The position numbers and the translations under genes are program-made. The notes below the pieces were generated by a model. The model was given only the letters and a program-made list of their open reading frames with translations, was not told where the DNA came from and did not search any database. From Eublepharis macularius (lineage: Eukaryota; Chordata; Lepidosauria; Squamata; Eublepharidae), in the NCBI RefSeq assembly GCF_028583425.1, contig NC_072791.1:34913368-34977367 (forward strand): 64,000 bases of DNA. The letters are read 5' to 3'. This document shows, piece after piece, positions 1 to 53,423 of this stretch (the first letter of the stretch is position 1; each line of letters begins with the position of its first letter).

Positions 1-999
1 CTTTTGTGCATGGAAGTTCAACTCCCCATCCCCCACTGCAGCCTGAAATGCCGCCCCCCCCCCCAATGCTGCACCTGGGCTACAGAGAATCCACAGGGTC
101 AGTACGAACAAGGAGTTAAAGAGCTGCTGCAAATCCCTTTCCCAATTCATAGATCTATTAGATGGAATCCAACTAATATTAAGTAATAACAAAAGTCTCA
201 CTTATCTACATACAAGAGTGAGCAGCATTTTTAATTTTTAAAAGCTTTTTTCATATGTAAAAGAGAAATTGCAGAATTTTGTCTACTAAGCACAACTTTT
301 TTCAGTGAAACTCAAAAACTCAGTACACAAAAACAAAAGCTGTAATTTTTAATTCACTTAAACTCAGAATGCAATATTTAGCTGCCTTAAGCAGATACCT
401 GAAGAAGCAGGATATAAATGTATGCTCAATAAATGAATTAGTGAGTTCTGCTGGATCCCAGTCCTTTGCTAGGCAGATCAAATGCACCAAAGTTTCAATG
501 GATGTCACTAGAATACAGTTTCATCCACAATACCAGATATTTCTCTTAGAAACATGAAATTCCTGTTAATACAACAGTAATTTTTCTCTATTACTTGATG
601 AAAAAGAATAATACTTGTAAACACTGGTGGCAGTATATCATCCCAGAAAGCTAGAAAAACATCATAATTATAACACTGAAGTTGTCAGTGTGTGTCGGAC
701 AATGTGTTTATTTTCTGGAACGGCAGGTCCTGGAATCAGCTGTAACATAATAAGAATAAACAGTAAAAGAGATTTAAGAGAACCCCTTTGTTTAAGAGAA
801 CAAAGAAACTGACCTCTGTGAATTCAGTTCAAATGCTAGAAGTATGGTTTACATCAGCTAATCACCAAGAAAGCAAGGCATATCCAGGGAATCTTTGAGA
901 TTTTCGTATAAACAATTCATAAAATTAATTTCAAGAACACTGCACCTTAAAGAGTGTGGATTTTTTCTTGTGATATATACCAGTAATCCATGAACTCAC
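1..999. other. EML5: EML5 intron, nothing recognised
   Basis: AT-rich sequence with a C run at 51-62. No exon of the preceding EML5 propeller part and no repeat family was recognised. Confidence 0.5.
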
Positions 1000-1165
1000 C
1001 AACTGTCCTTAGGCAAGTCACTCACTTTTGGTCTCAACTCCTGCCCCTACGCCTGCAATATGGAGATAATAATACAGCCTTACAGACTTGTAAAAGTTGC
1101 AGCATGATGATATATGTGAAGTGCTTTGAATGTTAAAATGTTCTATACATATTAAGTAAATAAAG
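1000..1165 (+). repeat. MIR-like SINE
   Basis: Carries the MIR core and tail pattern: caagtcact..., atggagataataatac, then gtgaagtgctttgaatgtt. Old and diverged. It sits in the EML5 intron before the first visible exon. Confidence 0.6.
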
Positions 1166-1450
1166 CACTGTCAGCTATGGGAGGCAAAGAACAATTTGTG
1201 CATAGCAAACAGTGACAAGTTTCTGGATATGCTTGTCGTGTTCATATTCTGAATTTCACCTAAAGCTTACTATGGGCAGTTAAGAAGACAGTTATGAGTA
1301 TGACATAAGATGAATAAAAAATAAATTTCTGTAAGGTGTAACTGTGCTCTCTGTAGATTATTAAAATGACTTTAATACGTTAATTTTCAGATGAGTAAAA
1401 TAAGATGAGAGTGCCATTGTGCCATTGTGAAACCTAAACCTCTGTTTAGA

Positions 1451-1692
1451 AAGCCAGTTTGGTGTAGTGGTTAAGAGTGGCAAGAGTGGCAATTGTTTGA
1501 TTCCCCACTCCTCCACTTGAAGCCAGCTGGGTGACCTTGGGTCAGTCACAGCTCTTCCAGAGCTCACTCAACCCCACCCACCTCACAGAGTGCTTGTTGT
1601 GGGGATAATAATTACATACTTTGTAAACTGCTCTGAGTAGGTGTTAAGTTATCCTGAAGGGCAGTATATAAATCGAATGTTGTTATTATTAT
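1451..1692 (+). repeat. tRNA-derived, MIR/CORE-like SINE
   Basis: The head has A-box-like ggtgtagtggttaagagtgg and B-box-like tttgattcc. The body is agccagctgggtgacc... and the tail gtatataaatcgaatgttgtt(att)n. A 10-bp duplication (agtggcaaga) lies in the head. The same family recurs at about 34.6, 42.5, 59.4, 59.9, 61.2 and 63.6 kb. Confidence 0.75.
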
Positions 1693-1902
1693 ACTAAATG
1701 AACTAAATTGATTGAAATATCAGGTGATGATTACATATTTTTATAAGCTATCCATATATTCTTTCAACTAAAAGTGTTTTACTTGCAGTTCTCATGAACA
1801 ACATATAATATAGTAATGAGCTTCTAGGACTGTGGTGTTTATTTTCAGGTCAGATGTATAACTATGGATAAGTATCCTGTCTCAAACAGGCTGTCTTTGT
1901 AG

Positions 1903-43838
<41,936 letters not shown>

Positions 43839-44314
43839 GAGACATCGAGACTTTCCAAAACGGACGTTGCATGAAATAAAGAGGCACGAGTGCCCCACGA
43901 TTGCAATGAGACATTCTCCAGTGCCCTGCATGCTTCAAAGAAATGGTGCTGATAACAACAGACAACCATCTGCCTGAATGACTAGGGTCTATTGGAAGGA
44001 TGGACAGCTGCAATCATATTGAGTCTAGTCATGTTCCTACAGTATCAGATAGCTCACATCTGTTTCCCACTTACTGCCAGATGCTGAAACACAAGGATGA
44101 AAAGCGGAAGTGAGTTTTAGCTGGGTGTACAGTTTCCCAATAAGATCCTGGATATGTAATCAAGAGACATTATTTCTGACCTAGTGCTGTACAATGTGTT
44201 TACTTTCAGCATGAATGTTTTCTTTAGGTAATGGGGACTGATTTTCACTAAAACAGAAACCTCCTTATTTTATTACTACTCTTAAACAATAGGGTTTTTT
44301 TAAAGGGTAAAGTA

Positions 44315-44320
44315 AATAAA
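44315..44320 (+). promoter_or_regulatory. EML5: Candidate proximal poly(A) signal of EML5
   Basis: AATAAA lies 477 bases after the EML5 stop codon. It would give a short 3' UTR. Use is inferred only from position; no clear GT-rich element follows. Confidence 0.35.
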
Positions 44321-46049
44321 ATAGAAAATATCTAACTGGTCCAGCAAAAGATTTGTCTAATTCACCAAAAACAAGCAAACAAAATCCCAAGAATGAAGTT
44401 TGTTCCTAGGACTTGCAGAATTCTATTTTTTTTAAGGCCTGGGTTGTAATCATGTCTGGTGAATGCTAGTTGACATGCATGAACCAGTTCTTCAACACTA
44501 ATTTAGTGTTATTATTCCACATCAGCATTAAACTAATTCTTGTGAGCAGATTCTGATTTTGCTCACATTGTGAGTGCCTTGCCCACAACCTAAAAGTCTA
44601 ACTCCAGTTTTTGCCTTGTGAATGTGTTCTCAATGGAAGAGAAATGGCTGTGTTTGCTTGCAGAGCTGTGCTGGAAAAGCAGACTAGTTTGATCTTTTTT
44701 AGTATTTGTAACTTGATGAAGCTTTGGGTCATCACCAGAGACAAACACATAATTGCATAGCAATAGAACTTGTTAATTTTATTTTCACAGCAGCACTTGT
44801 ATTCACATGTATTTTGCAAATTCATTTTTTCTACAAATGGTTAACTAGTTGAAAAGTTTTTAAACTTACTCACCTGATCATGATCTTAGAGCCAGTTCAG
44901 ACATGCAGAATCCATATTATGCACCATGACCACCACTTGGCTTTGCACTGAAAAAATCACTTACCTAAATTAGAATGCCAAATTCACCCAATAGAATGCT
45001 TTCAAAGAATGGGAGAAAGACAGCTTTTTATCATTGTAGCCATACTGATTGAAAGTACAGCCAAGTAATTTATATGCATTCGGGGATTATTAAATCTACA
45101 TTAAACTATCTTGAGAGTTCCCTACAATTCTTCTTTAGTGTACGACTGTCTGTACTCTGCAACACATCTGAACAGTATAGACTGTTTTTTCAGCTAATGT
45201 GATTCCATAGGATGTCAGAATTTTTTCCCCGTCACCAAATAACAGCATGTGTAATGAACTGTTTGGTTATAAAAGGGTGGATGGCAGATGCAATTTGTTT
45301 TCATTTGTCTATCCCATTCGGACCAATGCCAAATGCACTCCTTTATTTGCAAACTTTCTTCTGGAAAGATTTAGATCAGCAGTTAAATGATATTTTGCAT
45401 TATTTTCTGTGAACCATTGCTTCATGCCGTTAATTTTTTTTGTTCATTCTATACACATAAATGATGGTCTGAAGTTTATGATCTAAAATGGAAGTAACAT
45501 GGCTTATCAAAAGCACAGCAACGCTGGGGGGCTGTGTGTGTGGGGGGGGGATGGAGTAGCAAAAGCTGCAGAGACCAACAGCCATCAGCTTCTAGATTAG
45601 TAATAAGACCAACAGCCCACAGAAGGGCAAGTTAATTCAGAGTCTTTCCCAATGAACAATAACCTTTCCAGTTGTCATATGGTGAAAATCTAATGAAACA
45701 ATTTTGTCAGATGGGCTAACTCACCACTAGAAACCATGGACTTTATTTTTGTACAAGAGATCTGCAGCAGATTATTTCAAATGTATAAACCTCTGCTCTC
45801 CTCATCTCTGCAGCTCTGGCCAATGTCCTCCTTGTCTCTCTTCCCATTCTCTTCTGAGATTCCTTTGGCTTTTAGATTTCACCCACTGACCTCTCCACCT
45901 CATTCCAATAGACTATTCCATCTTCCTACCTTTATTTCCTTGCTCCTAATCCTTATCATCAAGGATAAGGTGGTAAGTTTTATACCCCTGGTGTTTCCCA
46001 CTAAAAGGATCTCCAATAACAGGGCTGAGGAGGGCTTGTGCTTGAAATC

Positions 46050-46140
46050 TTAAAGACCTGTTGCAGTCAGAGTAGACAGTAGGATACAGGACTAGATGGA
46101 CCAGTGGTCTAACTCAGCATATGGCAGCATCATATGGCCT
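46050..46140 (+). repeat. SINE tail fragment
   Basis: acaggactagatggaccagt and ctaactcagcatatggcagc match the tail of the tRNA-Ala-derived SINE at 41.2 kb. The head is absent. Confidence 0.55.
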
Positions 46141-46557
46141 TCTGTCTACTTGGCCCCATTTCTGCCACTTCCTCCATAGGACCATCTGCCTAGAAAAACC
46201 AGAGAGTCCATTGCTTGACAGTCCCTCTGTAACATTAGGGCAGCTCAGCTATTCACTGCAAAAGCTTCACCAAAGTCTCAGCGAAACCAATAGGAGGAGT
46301 CCCTTTTCCTGTCATGAGGAGTCTGATAAGCAGTGGCATTGGCATGATATGAGTATTGACTGGCATATACAGCAAAGTGTTTTTGAATTTATTATGGATA
46401 GCAGTCTCTCTTCTGAACACATCCTAATTAAGGGAAAGAATAAATAATTGCATCAGACCAAGCTTCTGCCATTGTAGCCATCAGCATGCTTTCTTGATTT
46501 GAGTACCCATCTGTAATCCTACTATGCTTACTGTACTTGTAATTTTTTGTCGTTTGT

Positions 46558-46755
46558 AACCTAGCTAGCTCAGAATTGTCAGATCTTGGAAGCTAAGCAG
46601 GGCTGGCTCTGGATAGTGCTTGCATGGGAGAACACCAAGGAAGTCCAGGGTTGCTACACAGAGGTTGGCAATGGCAAATCATCTTTGTTTGTCTCTTGCC
46701 TTGAAAATCTTATGGAGTCGCCATAAGCTGGCTGTGACTTGATGGCCAAAAAAAT
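46558..46755 (+). mobile_element. 5S-rRNA-derived SINE
   Basis: 46561-46655 follows 5S rRNA: ctagctcagaattgtcagat, cttggaagctaagcaggg, ctggatagtgcttgcatggg. After it comes a non-5S body (ggcaatggcaaatcatcttt, gccataagctggctgtgact). 5S-derived SINEs of this kind are known from lizards. It lies in the EML5 3' UTR or downstream region. Confidence 0.85.
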
Positions 46756-47919
46756 GCTGTGTGGGCTTTGCTTAACATTCACTGTCATTATATGTGGTCT
46801 AAGCAAACCAAATCTTTTCCCAAGTTCTATTTTTTTTAAGCTGTATGTGGAGATTGTTGTATAAGAAATAATGTATGGAGACCCTCCGAGATGTGGAGTC
46901 TCGCAAGATTCTGTTCATATTACAGAGTACCATTGACAGATATGGATATGGTCCAGTCTGAAACTAAGTAATTTTTTTCCTTATGTCCTATCACAAACTG
47001 GTTTTGAAAGCTGTCACAACTTTTCAAAGTGTCATAGAAGGCACTTAATGAGCAGGCCAGGGTTCAGCCAGTCCTATACACATCTTGATTATATACCTCT
47101 TGACTAATAGACTTTCAAGTATAATGTCTGGAAGATGAAATGACAATGACAGTTGATATGGCCTACTATTCTAGAAGTCAAGCAACCTAGACAAAAGAGG
47201 AGTCCCAAACAAGTACTTAAGAGTCACATAGTACATTAATGGATGATGGCTGTTATATTTTATATTTAAAATTAGGCACCCAAATAACACATTTTATTGT
47301 AGAAGACTATAAAACTAGCGCATTCAAAACTGGGCTTGAAAGCCACCTTTTTAGCCCAGAACATCACTGTCCCAGCTTGTGGTTTTCTAATGTTCCATCT
47401 TAATTACATCAATAGTATAAGCCAGCAGTTCTCAAAACTTTAGCAATCTGAAGAGTTTCATTTTGATTAACTTTTTTGAATGGACCCCCACGCCCTCCCC
47501 ACCTCCCTTGCTAGCACACCAGATAGCCCTTTTCCAAGGGCATGAAACAAGCTTCTGTTCTCTTATATCCTCCAAAAAATACAGCACCCATATCAGCTAC
47601 ACTTTAAAAGCAAGTTTAAGAGAAAATGTTTTTAATTGTCACTACATTGCCTATAAAATTAGGTTTGGGGTTATTATTGACTCTATAGGGCCATGACTCA
47701 AAAATACCCTGACTCATGTACTAATTATGTCTTAACCATTGACTGGAACGGACCAGGAAGAGTAAGAAACTTCCTTATTAATAACTTCAAGCTAAGAGAC
47801 CAGCTGAACAGAACTGGGAAGGGTCTAAAAAAAAATTCCGAAATCCTCGTAGCAAAAAGAGCCCCACAAAATCTGAATTTTCAATATTCAGTTGAAAAGC
47901 ACAACTGGCTATTTATTTA

Positions 47920-49265
47920 TTTACTTAATTTGCAGTCCACCTTTTTAACTGAGTCAAGGCAGATTACCCAGTGTAAATCAATGCAATTTTATAAACACAG
48001 GACTAGGATTACAGCAGTTTGAAACAAAGCATAGAGTATTAGACATAAATTAAACAATGCAGAAAATGGTATTATGTAAGTATTTTTAAAAAGCAGTGAA
48101 AGTTGGGACAATACATATAGCAAACAAATAATATATACTGTACATGCTGGTATAGTTCACAGTCCTGTTCCTTTTATAAAAGTGCCTTCCTGAACCATTT
48201 TGTAATAATATAGCCCTATTATCTGTATAAAAAATGCCCTCCTGAACAATTGTTTTACATAGTTTGGACAATGAGGGAAATATGGGAGCCTTCCTGACTA
48301 CCTCATACAGACCCTTCTACAAGGTTGGGACCGCAACAGCGAATGCATGTTTATGGGATGTTGCTGATCTTGTCCATTTGTAGGATGGCACCCACAGATG
48401 ATCCTGCTCAGATAAGCGGATCTGTCACGGCAGAGCATAGCAGATGAAGTGGGCCTGCAGCTGTGAGAACCAAGGCTATGAAGAGCTTTCTGTATTATAA
48501 TCAGTCTCTTTTAACTGATGGGCAGCCAGTGGAGTGACTGCAGAATGGGTGTAATGTGCATGATATGGCTAGATCCCAATACTAACTAAGCTGCAGTATT
48601 CAATAAGAACTAAAGTCTCCAATTTGTCTTCAAGGCCAGAAATATGTAGAGAATATTCCAATAGTCTAGTCTTGATCTTACCATGACATGGATGTGGGTG
48701 GCCAGATTAGCTGAGTCAAGGTAGGGTAGCTCCTCAAGGTTTCATATGGAGATTGATTATGAGGGATAGTTCTGCACCGAGGACAGGACAAATCCTACCC
48801 TGATAACTGGTCTATGATGGCAACCCTTTAGTCCATAAGAAACCATTTAAACCAGTTCAAAACACCTCCCCGATATCTATTAAATGTCCTGACAAAATGG
48901 CACGGTCCATTGTGATAAATCCAGCAGAAGCAACAAGACATGGTCTTTGTCTACATTCAGATGGAGATCATCAACAAAAGCCATCAGTCCCATCTTTATC
49001 CCTTAGCCTGGCCTGAAACCAAACTGAAAGGGGTTCAGAAAAGATGAGTTAGTCAAGACTAGGAGTTGATCCACCTCCACTCTGTCAACTACTTTACCCA
49101 AAAAGGCAGATTAGTAACTGGGCAATAATTAGTCATGTCATGTTTCTATAGGGATTTTTTAAAGAGGTGGATGGATAACTGCCTCTATAAGTGGTGAAGG
49201 TGCCCTGAGTAAGTGATTGATTTATGATGGCCACCAAGGCCTCTGTCTATGGATGCAAACTGCTA
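47920..49265 (-). repeat. Long old interspersed repeat, unclassified
   Basis: About 1.35 kb starting with a tatttatttacttaattt tail on the + strand, so oriented to the -. Blocks such as ggctatgaagagctttctg, gattgatttatgatggccac and ctgggcaataattagtcatg belong to a widespread reptile repeat that I cannot name with certainty; it is LINE-like in its tail. No coding capacity. Confidence 0.45.
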
Positions 49266-52211
49266 TCTCTATGCTGAAAGCCTTTGTGTAGAAAATAGAA
49301 TTAAAACCAGTTAAACTTTAAACCAGAAATAACAAAATAACTATGCTAAGTCTACCATATTTGATGGTGTTCAACCAATTAGAGTCCCTAAGATAAACCA
49401 CTGGTTTCCTGCAACTAAACTGTGCTGTCTAGCTAGCGCACTGAGATTACCGTAAAGTTTGATTGGAGGTGTGGAGGGTTCCTGACCTCATTCTTAGAAA
49501 ACAGAGGGGGCACTGATTTTACATTTGTCAGATGAGCACAAGAAGTGATTTCCTCTGTCCTTACAACAGACCTCGTTTGAGAAATATTGGTAGAGCTTCA
49601 TTTGTTTATGTATTCTATGGATGATTTTAGTTGCATACTAACTTCCCTTAACTTGGATACCTAATTTTTCCTCTCCAAGCATTTTCTGTATTCGATATCA
49701 TGAAGAAAAAGAACTGATTTTAATACTTTTACTATGTAGCATGCTAAATAAGGGAGGTAGATTTTATGGCCAATTGTTCCATATAAGGATTTGGTGGGAT
49801 TTTTTTTTCATGTCATGGAAGAGTTTTGCAGGTAGGCTCCCCAGAGCTGCCTCAAAAGTCCTAATTGTCTAGTAAATTCTCCAGCAGTACACATTCCAAA
49901 ACTCTGGTTTTCAGAAGCCAGGAACTGTCTAGCCCATAACTGGCAACAGCTGTATTATTCAAGGCAGACAGAAGCTGCCCATTTTTTTTCAGAGCAACCA
50001 CAATCTACCAGTGTTTCACAGTGAGAAAACGAATATCCTTTCGAGAGTTTTTCCACTATCTTTTTCAAAGAGTTCTCAAAACATACAAACATGAATACAA
50101 TTCTGAAACTCTTCTAAGCACACTACCAATGTTGACTTGTTCCTGATTTATGACTTAAATACACAGGAGGACCAGGCAGGGGGACATTTAAGATGTCCTG
50201 AGGGAGAAATGAAAGTTTGTTAGAAAGAGATCCCAAACAATTACAAATAGTGCAGGCTGGGGAATACACAATTTTCTACATTGCACAGACCAGGAGGATC
50301 AGGCTCGCAACAAGCCTGTGCAGTACTTGTACTTCCCCTGGCAACTGTTTGTACCTTGCCGGGGAGGTGTACATCACTTTCCCAAGAACTATTGCTTTCA
50401 GGTAACCACATTTATGCTGAGACCAGCTTGACTCTACCCCATACACTAGCTGGAAATATGGCACACTTACTGAGGATACATTTTAGCTTGCAGAAAAGGT
50501 ACAGCAGCTATTTTAGAAACACCTGCCTTCATAGATTCTTTAGCATTAACCAACCATTAGCCAACAATTTTTTTTTCAAATGAAAGCAAGTTACAGACAA
50601 TGTTAAATATAGAGATACTCTATTACTAAATATTGCCTAAAAGAATCTGATGTGGAGCTCTAATTAACTTGTACTTAGCATAAAGACTAGTTTCAGAATG
50701 TTTGTTTGTATCCGTGGGGAACAGAATTTACCTTCCCTCCATATGTGATTGGTAGATACACAATTGTAGAGTACAGTGTATCTTGCAATTGGTTTTAGTT
50801 CTTATCCAAAAACCCAATGCATGAAATCTTGCACAGACTGAATGACTTTGCTTCTCTGTTTATTTCTGGAAAACATTGGCACTATCAAATAATTTCCACA
50901 TTTCTGAGCCTGTTTTTCTTTTACTACAAATATTCTGGCATCTCACTCCTTTTGGACTTGAGGCAGCTGCTGTAATTTAAATAATCTGCTGGTTAAATGC
51001 AAAGCTTCATCTAGCTACTGGTTAGGTGGGTTCTCAAATACAGTCTTAATATGGGTAAATGAATTTTTTCGGTGCACTTTTATATAAATATGAATCTCCA
51101 GATAATCCCATTAGGACAGAAATATGATCCAGATGCTTACCAGAAACATCACCACACATTGAACTGACTCACCCTGCTGACTACATGCACTGGATACCTA
51201 CTGTGCGGTTAAGAGAGATTGGGGCAGGGAATAATAGTACTTCGCTTGTGTAAGATGGGCTTTGAACAAGCCCTTCTCTTTGAGAGCTAACGTTATAGTC
51301 GGAATGCATACCGGACTAGTGAGAGCTGGCAATGGCAGAAAAGAGGACACAGATGTAAATGCAAGCTGCTTAAGCCAGGTTCTGCCATAAGGGGCTTAAC
51401 TGCAAGACTGCTCTACAATCCACACAGCCCAGCAAAACGGCCAGTCTGTACACTGTATTATCCTCCCTGGAAAAAAACCTGCCTCCTCCTCTTTGAAAGC
51501 TTCTCTATAAGACAGTGAAACAAGACTGCAACTGGAAACATTTGTTTTCAAAAGCCCCACCTTACTTACTTTTATTAATCCAAAAATAAAAACTTCTATT
51601 TGCTGAAAACATTTTCTTATTATTCCTAATAAAGGAAAAATTCTTATGCCCCTTAGTCTCTTTGTCTGTTTGACTATATGATTTCATTAGATTTGCAATT
51701 GTTGATTTACTTTCTGTATCTATTTAATCTCAGTCTAGAGTGTTTATCAGATAAGCCTCCATGCTTTAACCAAAAAAAAAAAATCCTTACATCAGACTAG
51801 TCCAAAGGTATATCTTAATTTGATACTGTAATAAAGATCTTGGGTTTCCAATGTGTCCCTTTTGGGGTTTTCATCATAAAGAGCTAATTCTTGTGATCAT
51901 ACAATCCTATAGTCTGTTATTTTAAAAAGTATATCAATTCAGCCTTTTTTTTTTTGCATAAACTGCATTTCTTTGTTGTTTTTTTAAAAATAAATATGAA
52001 CTGAACTTTGTACATTATCTGCAAAATTAAAGATTTCAAACTGATTTCCTGGTATATTTAAATTTCAGAATTCAAGAATATATTTGTCACATCTGACTTT
52101 AAAATGTGGAGTTAAATTTGTTTTCTGATATTTAATGTAAATATTTGTACAAAATATTATCTTTTGTATATTTTTGTGAAAATGTAGTTCCCCAAAAGAT
52201 ACAAAAGATTT

Positions 52212-52217
52212 AATAAA
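52212..52217 (+). promoter_or_regulatory. EML5: Candidate distal poly(A) signal of EML5
   Basis: AATAAA at the end of a strongly AT-rich, UTR-like stretch (about 51.55-52.23 kb) that contains a Pumilio-type TGTAAATA at 52136-52143. If used, the EML5 3' UTR would be ~8.4 kb and include SINE insertions. Inferred from position and composition only. Confidence 0.4.
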
Positions 52218-52744
52218 AAAGTGCATTCATGTTACTGCTTAATCTTACATTATTCAAAACGCATGAACTGCAAATTTTGAACTAAATCCCAAGTCCTAAA
52301 AGAATACTAATCCCTGCCCTTCAGATTCACGATCAATGTGTTTATAGCATGACAACTAAAAGTTTCAGGGATAATGTATATTGCAATGGAGGAGTTTGCA
52401 ACAGAACCCCTTGTACGCCTTTGTTCCCAAAACGGGCTATACAATTTCACTGCACTGAAGATGCTCCTTTAAGTTTAGCTAGGAGACTAGATATGTATTG
52501 AAAGATCACATGTTCCCTCTGTGTAGCTCCTTTTCTTCCCAGAACAAATTTCTCCCACCAACCCTCTATGCATACATTTAAAGGGTTACATCAGCACCTA
52601 TGCTACTATAATTACATTCCAACTTAACCATGGTTTGTTACTGAACCTGGAACTCTGGTGAGAAATCAAGGTTAGGAAAGTATCTCAACTACTTGAACTT
52701 TGGTTAACTTCAATACTAACAGATGTCTCTCTTTATATATCAGA

Positions 52745-52750
52745 TTTATT
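52745..52750 (-). promoter_or_regulatory. ZC3H14: Candidate poly(A) signal of ZC3H14
   Basis: AATAAA on the - strand, about 670 bases past the ZC3H14 stop. The signals of the two convergent genes are then only ~0.5 kb apart. Confidence 0.45.
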
Positions 52751-53416
52751 CAGAGTGGAAGAGGGAAATTAACTCCATAGTAGAGGAAGTCTGCAGGGGA
52801 AAAGTGCGCAAACATGTCTGATCTCTTATTTGCAGCTGAGAAAGAGGCATATTACATATGCTCCATCCCATTTCAGTTAGAAACAGCAACATAATCACAT
52901 ATGTCAGATCTCTCTCAAAACTTAGTATGTATACTTTTAGGAGCGTTCTTATCTTTTTCTGGAAAGAAATATAGGGAAAAACTCGAAGAGAATACTCATC
53001 TGAAGATGTTTCCCTACAAGCATGTATCAGCCACTTCTCAAATAATTTCATTGAAATATACAATGAAATCTCTTCCGGCTGTGGGCTGAATGGTCCCTAA
53101 TGGACTTTATGTTGTTGACCAAAACAAGAAAGAAGGTAGCTCAACGTTAGGATAAAAATCCATGCCTTGATGTTTTAATTAAGGTTAAATCAAAATTCTC
53201 TTCCCTACACAGACATCGCTTTACAATTAGAAATATGTAAAATCAGTTATTAAATATACAAGTTTTGTAAAGTACATGTTTCAAGTATACAATCAACTTC
53301 ATTTTATGAAACAATATATATTCAAGGCTTGGCATATGTGATGTAACTTTTACAGCATCTTGGTTCCATCAATGGTTGTCTTTCCAACAGTGAAAATGTA
53401 ATGGGTTGTGTGAAAA

Positions 53417-53423
53417 TTATTCA
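53417..53423 (-). CDS. ZC3H14: ZC3H14 terminal coding exon (7 nt coding)
   Basis: After the acceptor ccccag only seven bases are coding: the last base of Ser, a Glu codon and TAA. This reproduces the conserved TSE C-terminus. The rest of the exon is 3' UTR running toward ~52.7 kb. Confidence 0.92.

Larger units (their letters stand above)
43839..52235 (+). other. EML5: EML5 3' UTR and/or downstream region
   Basis: Contains two SINE pieces (46.05 and 46.56 kb), the old repeat at 47.9-49.3 kb, and an AT-rich end at 51.5-52.2 kb. How much is transcribed as 3' UTR depends on which poly(A) signal is used. Confidence 0.5.

Noticed and set aside
46561-46655. 5S rRNA gene
   Set aside because: Only part of 5S is similar, with many substitutions, and a SINE body follows instead of a T-run terminator.
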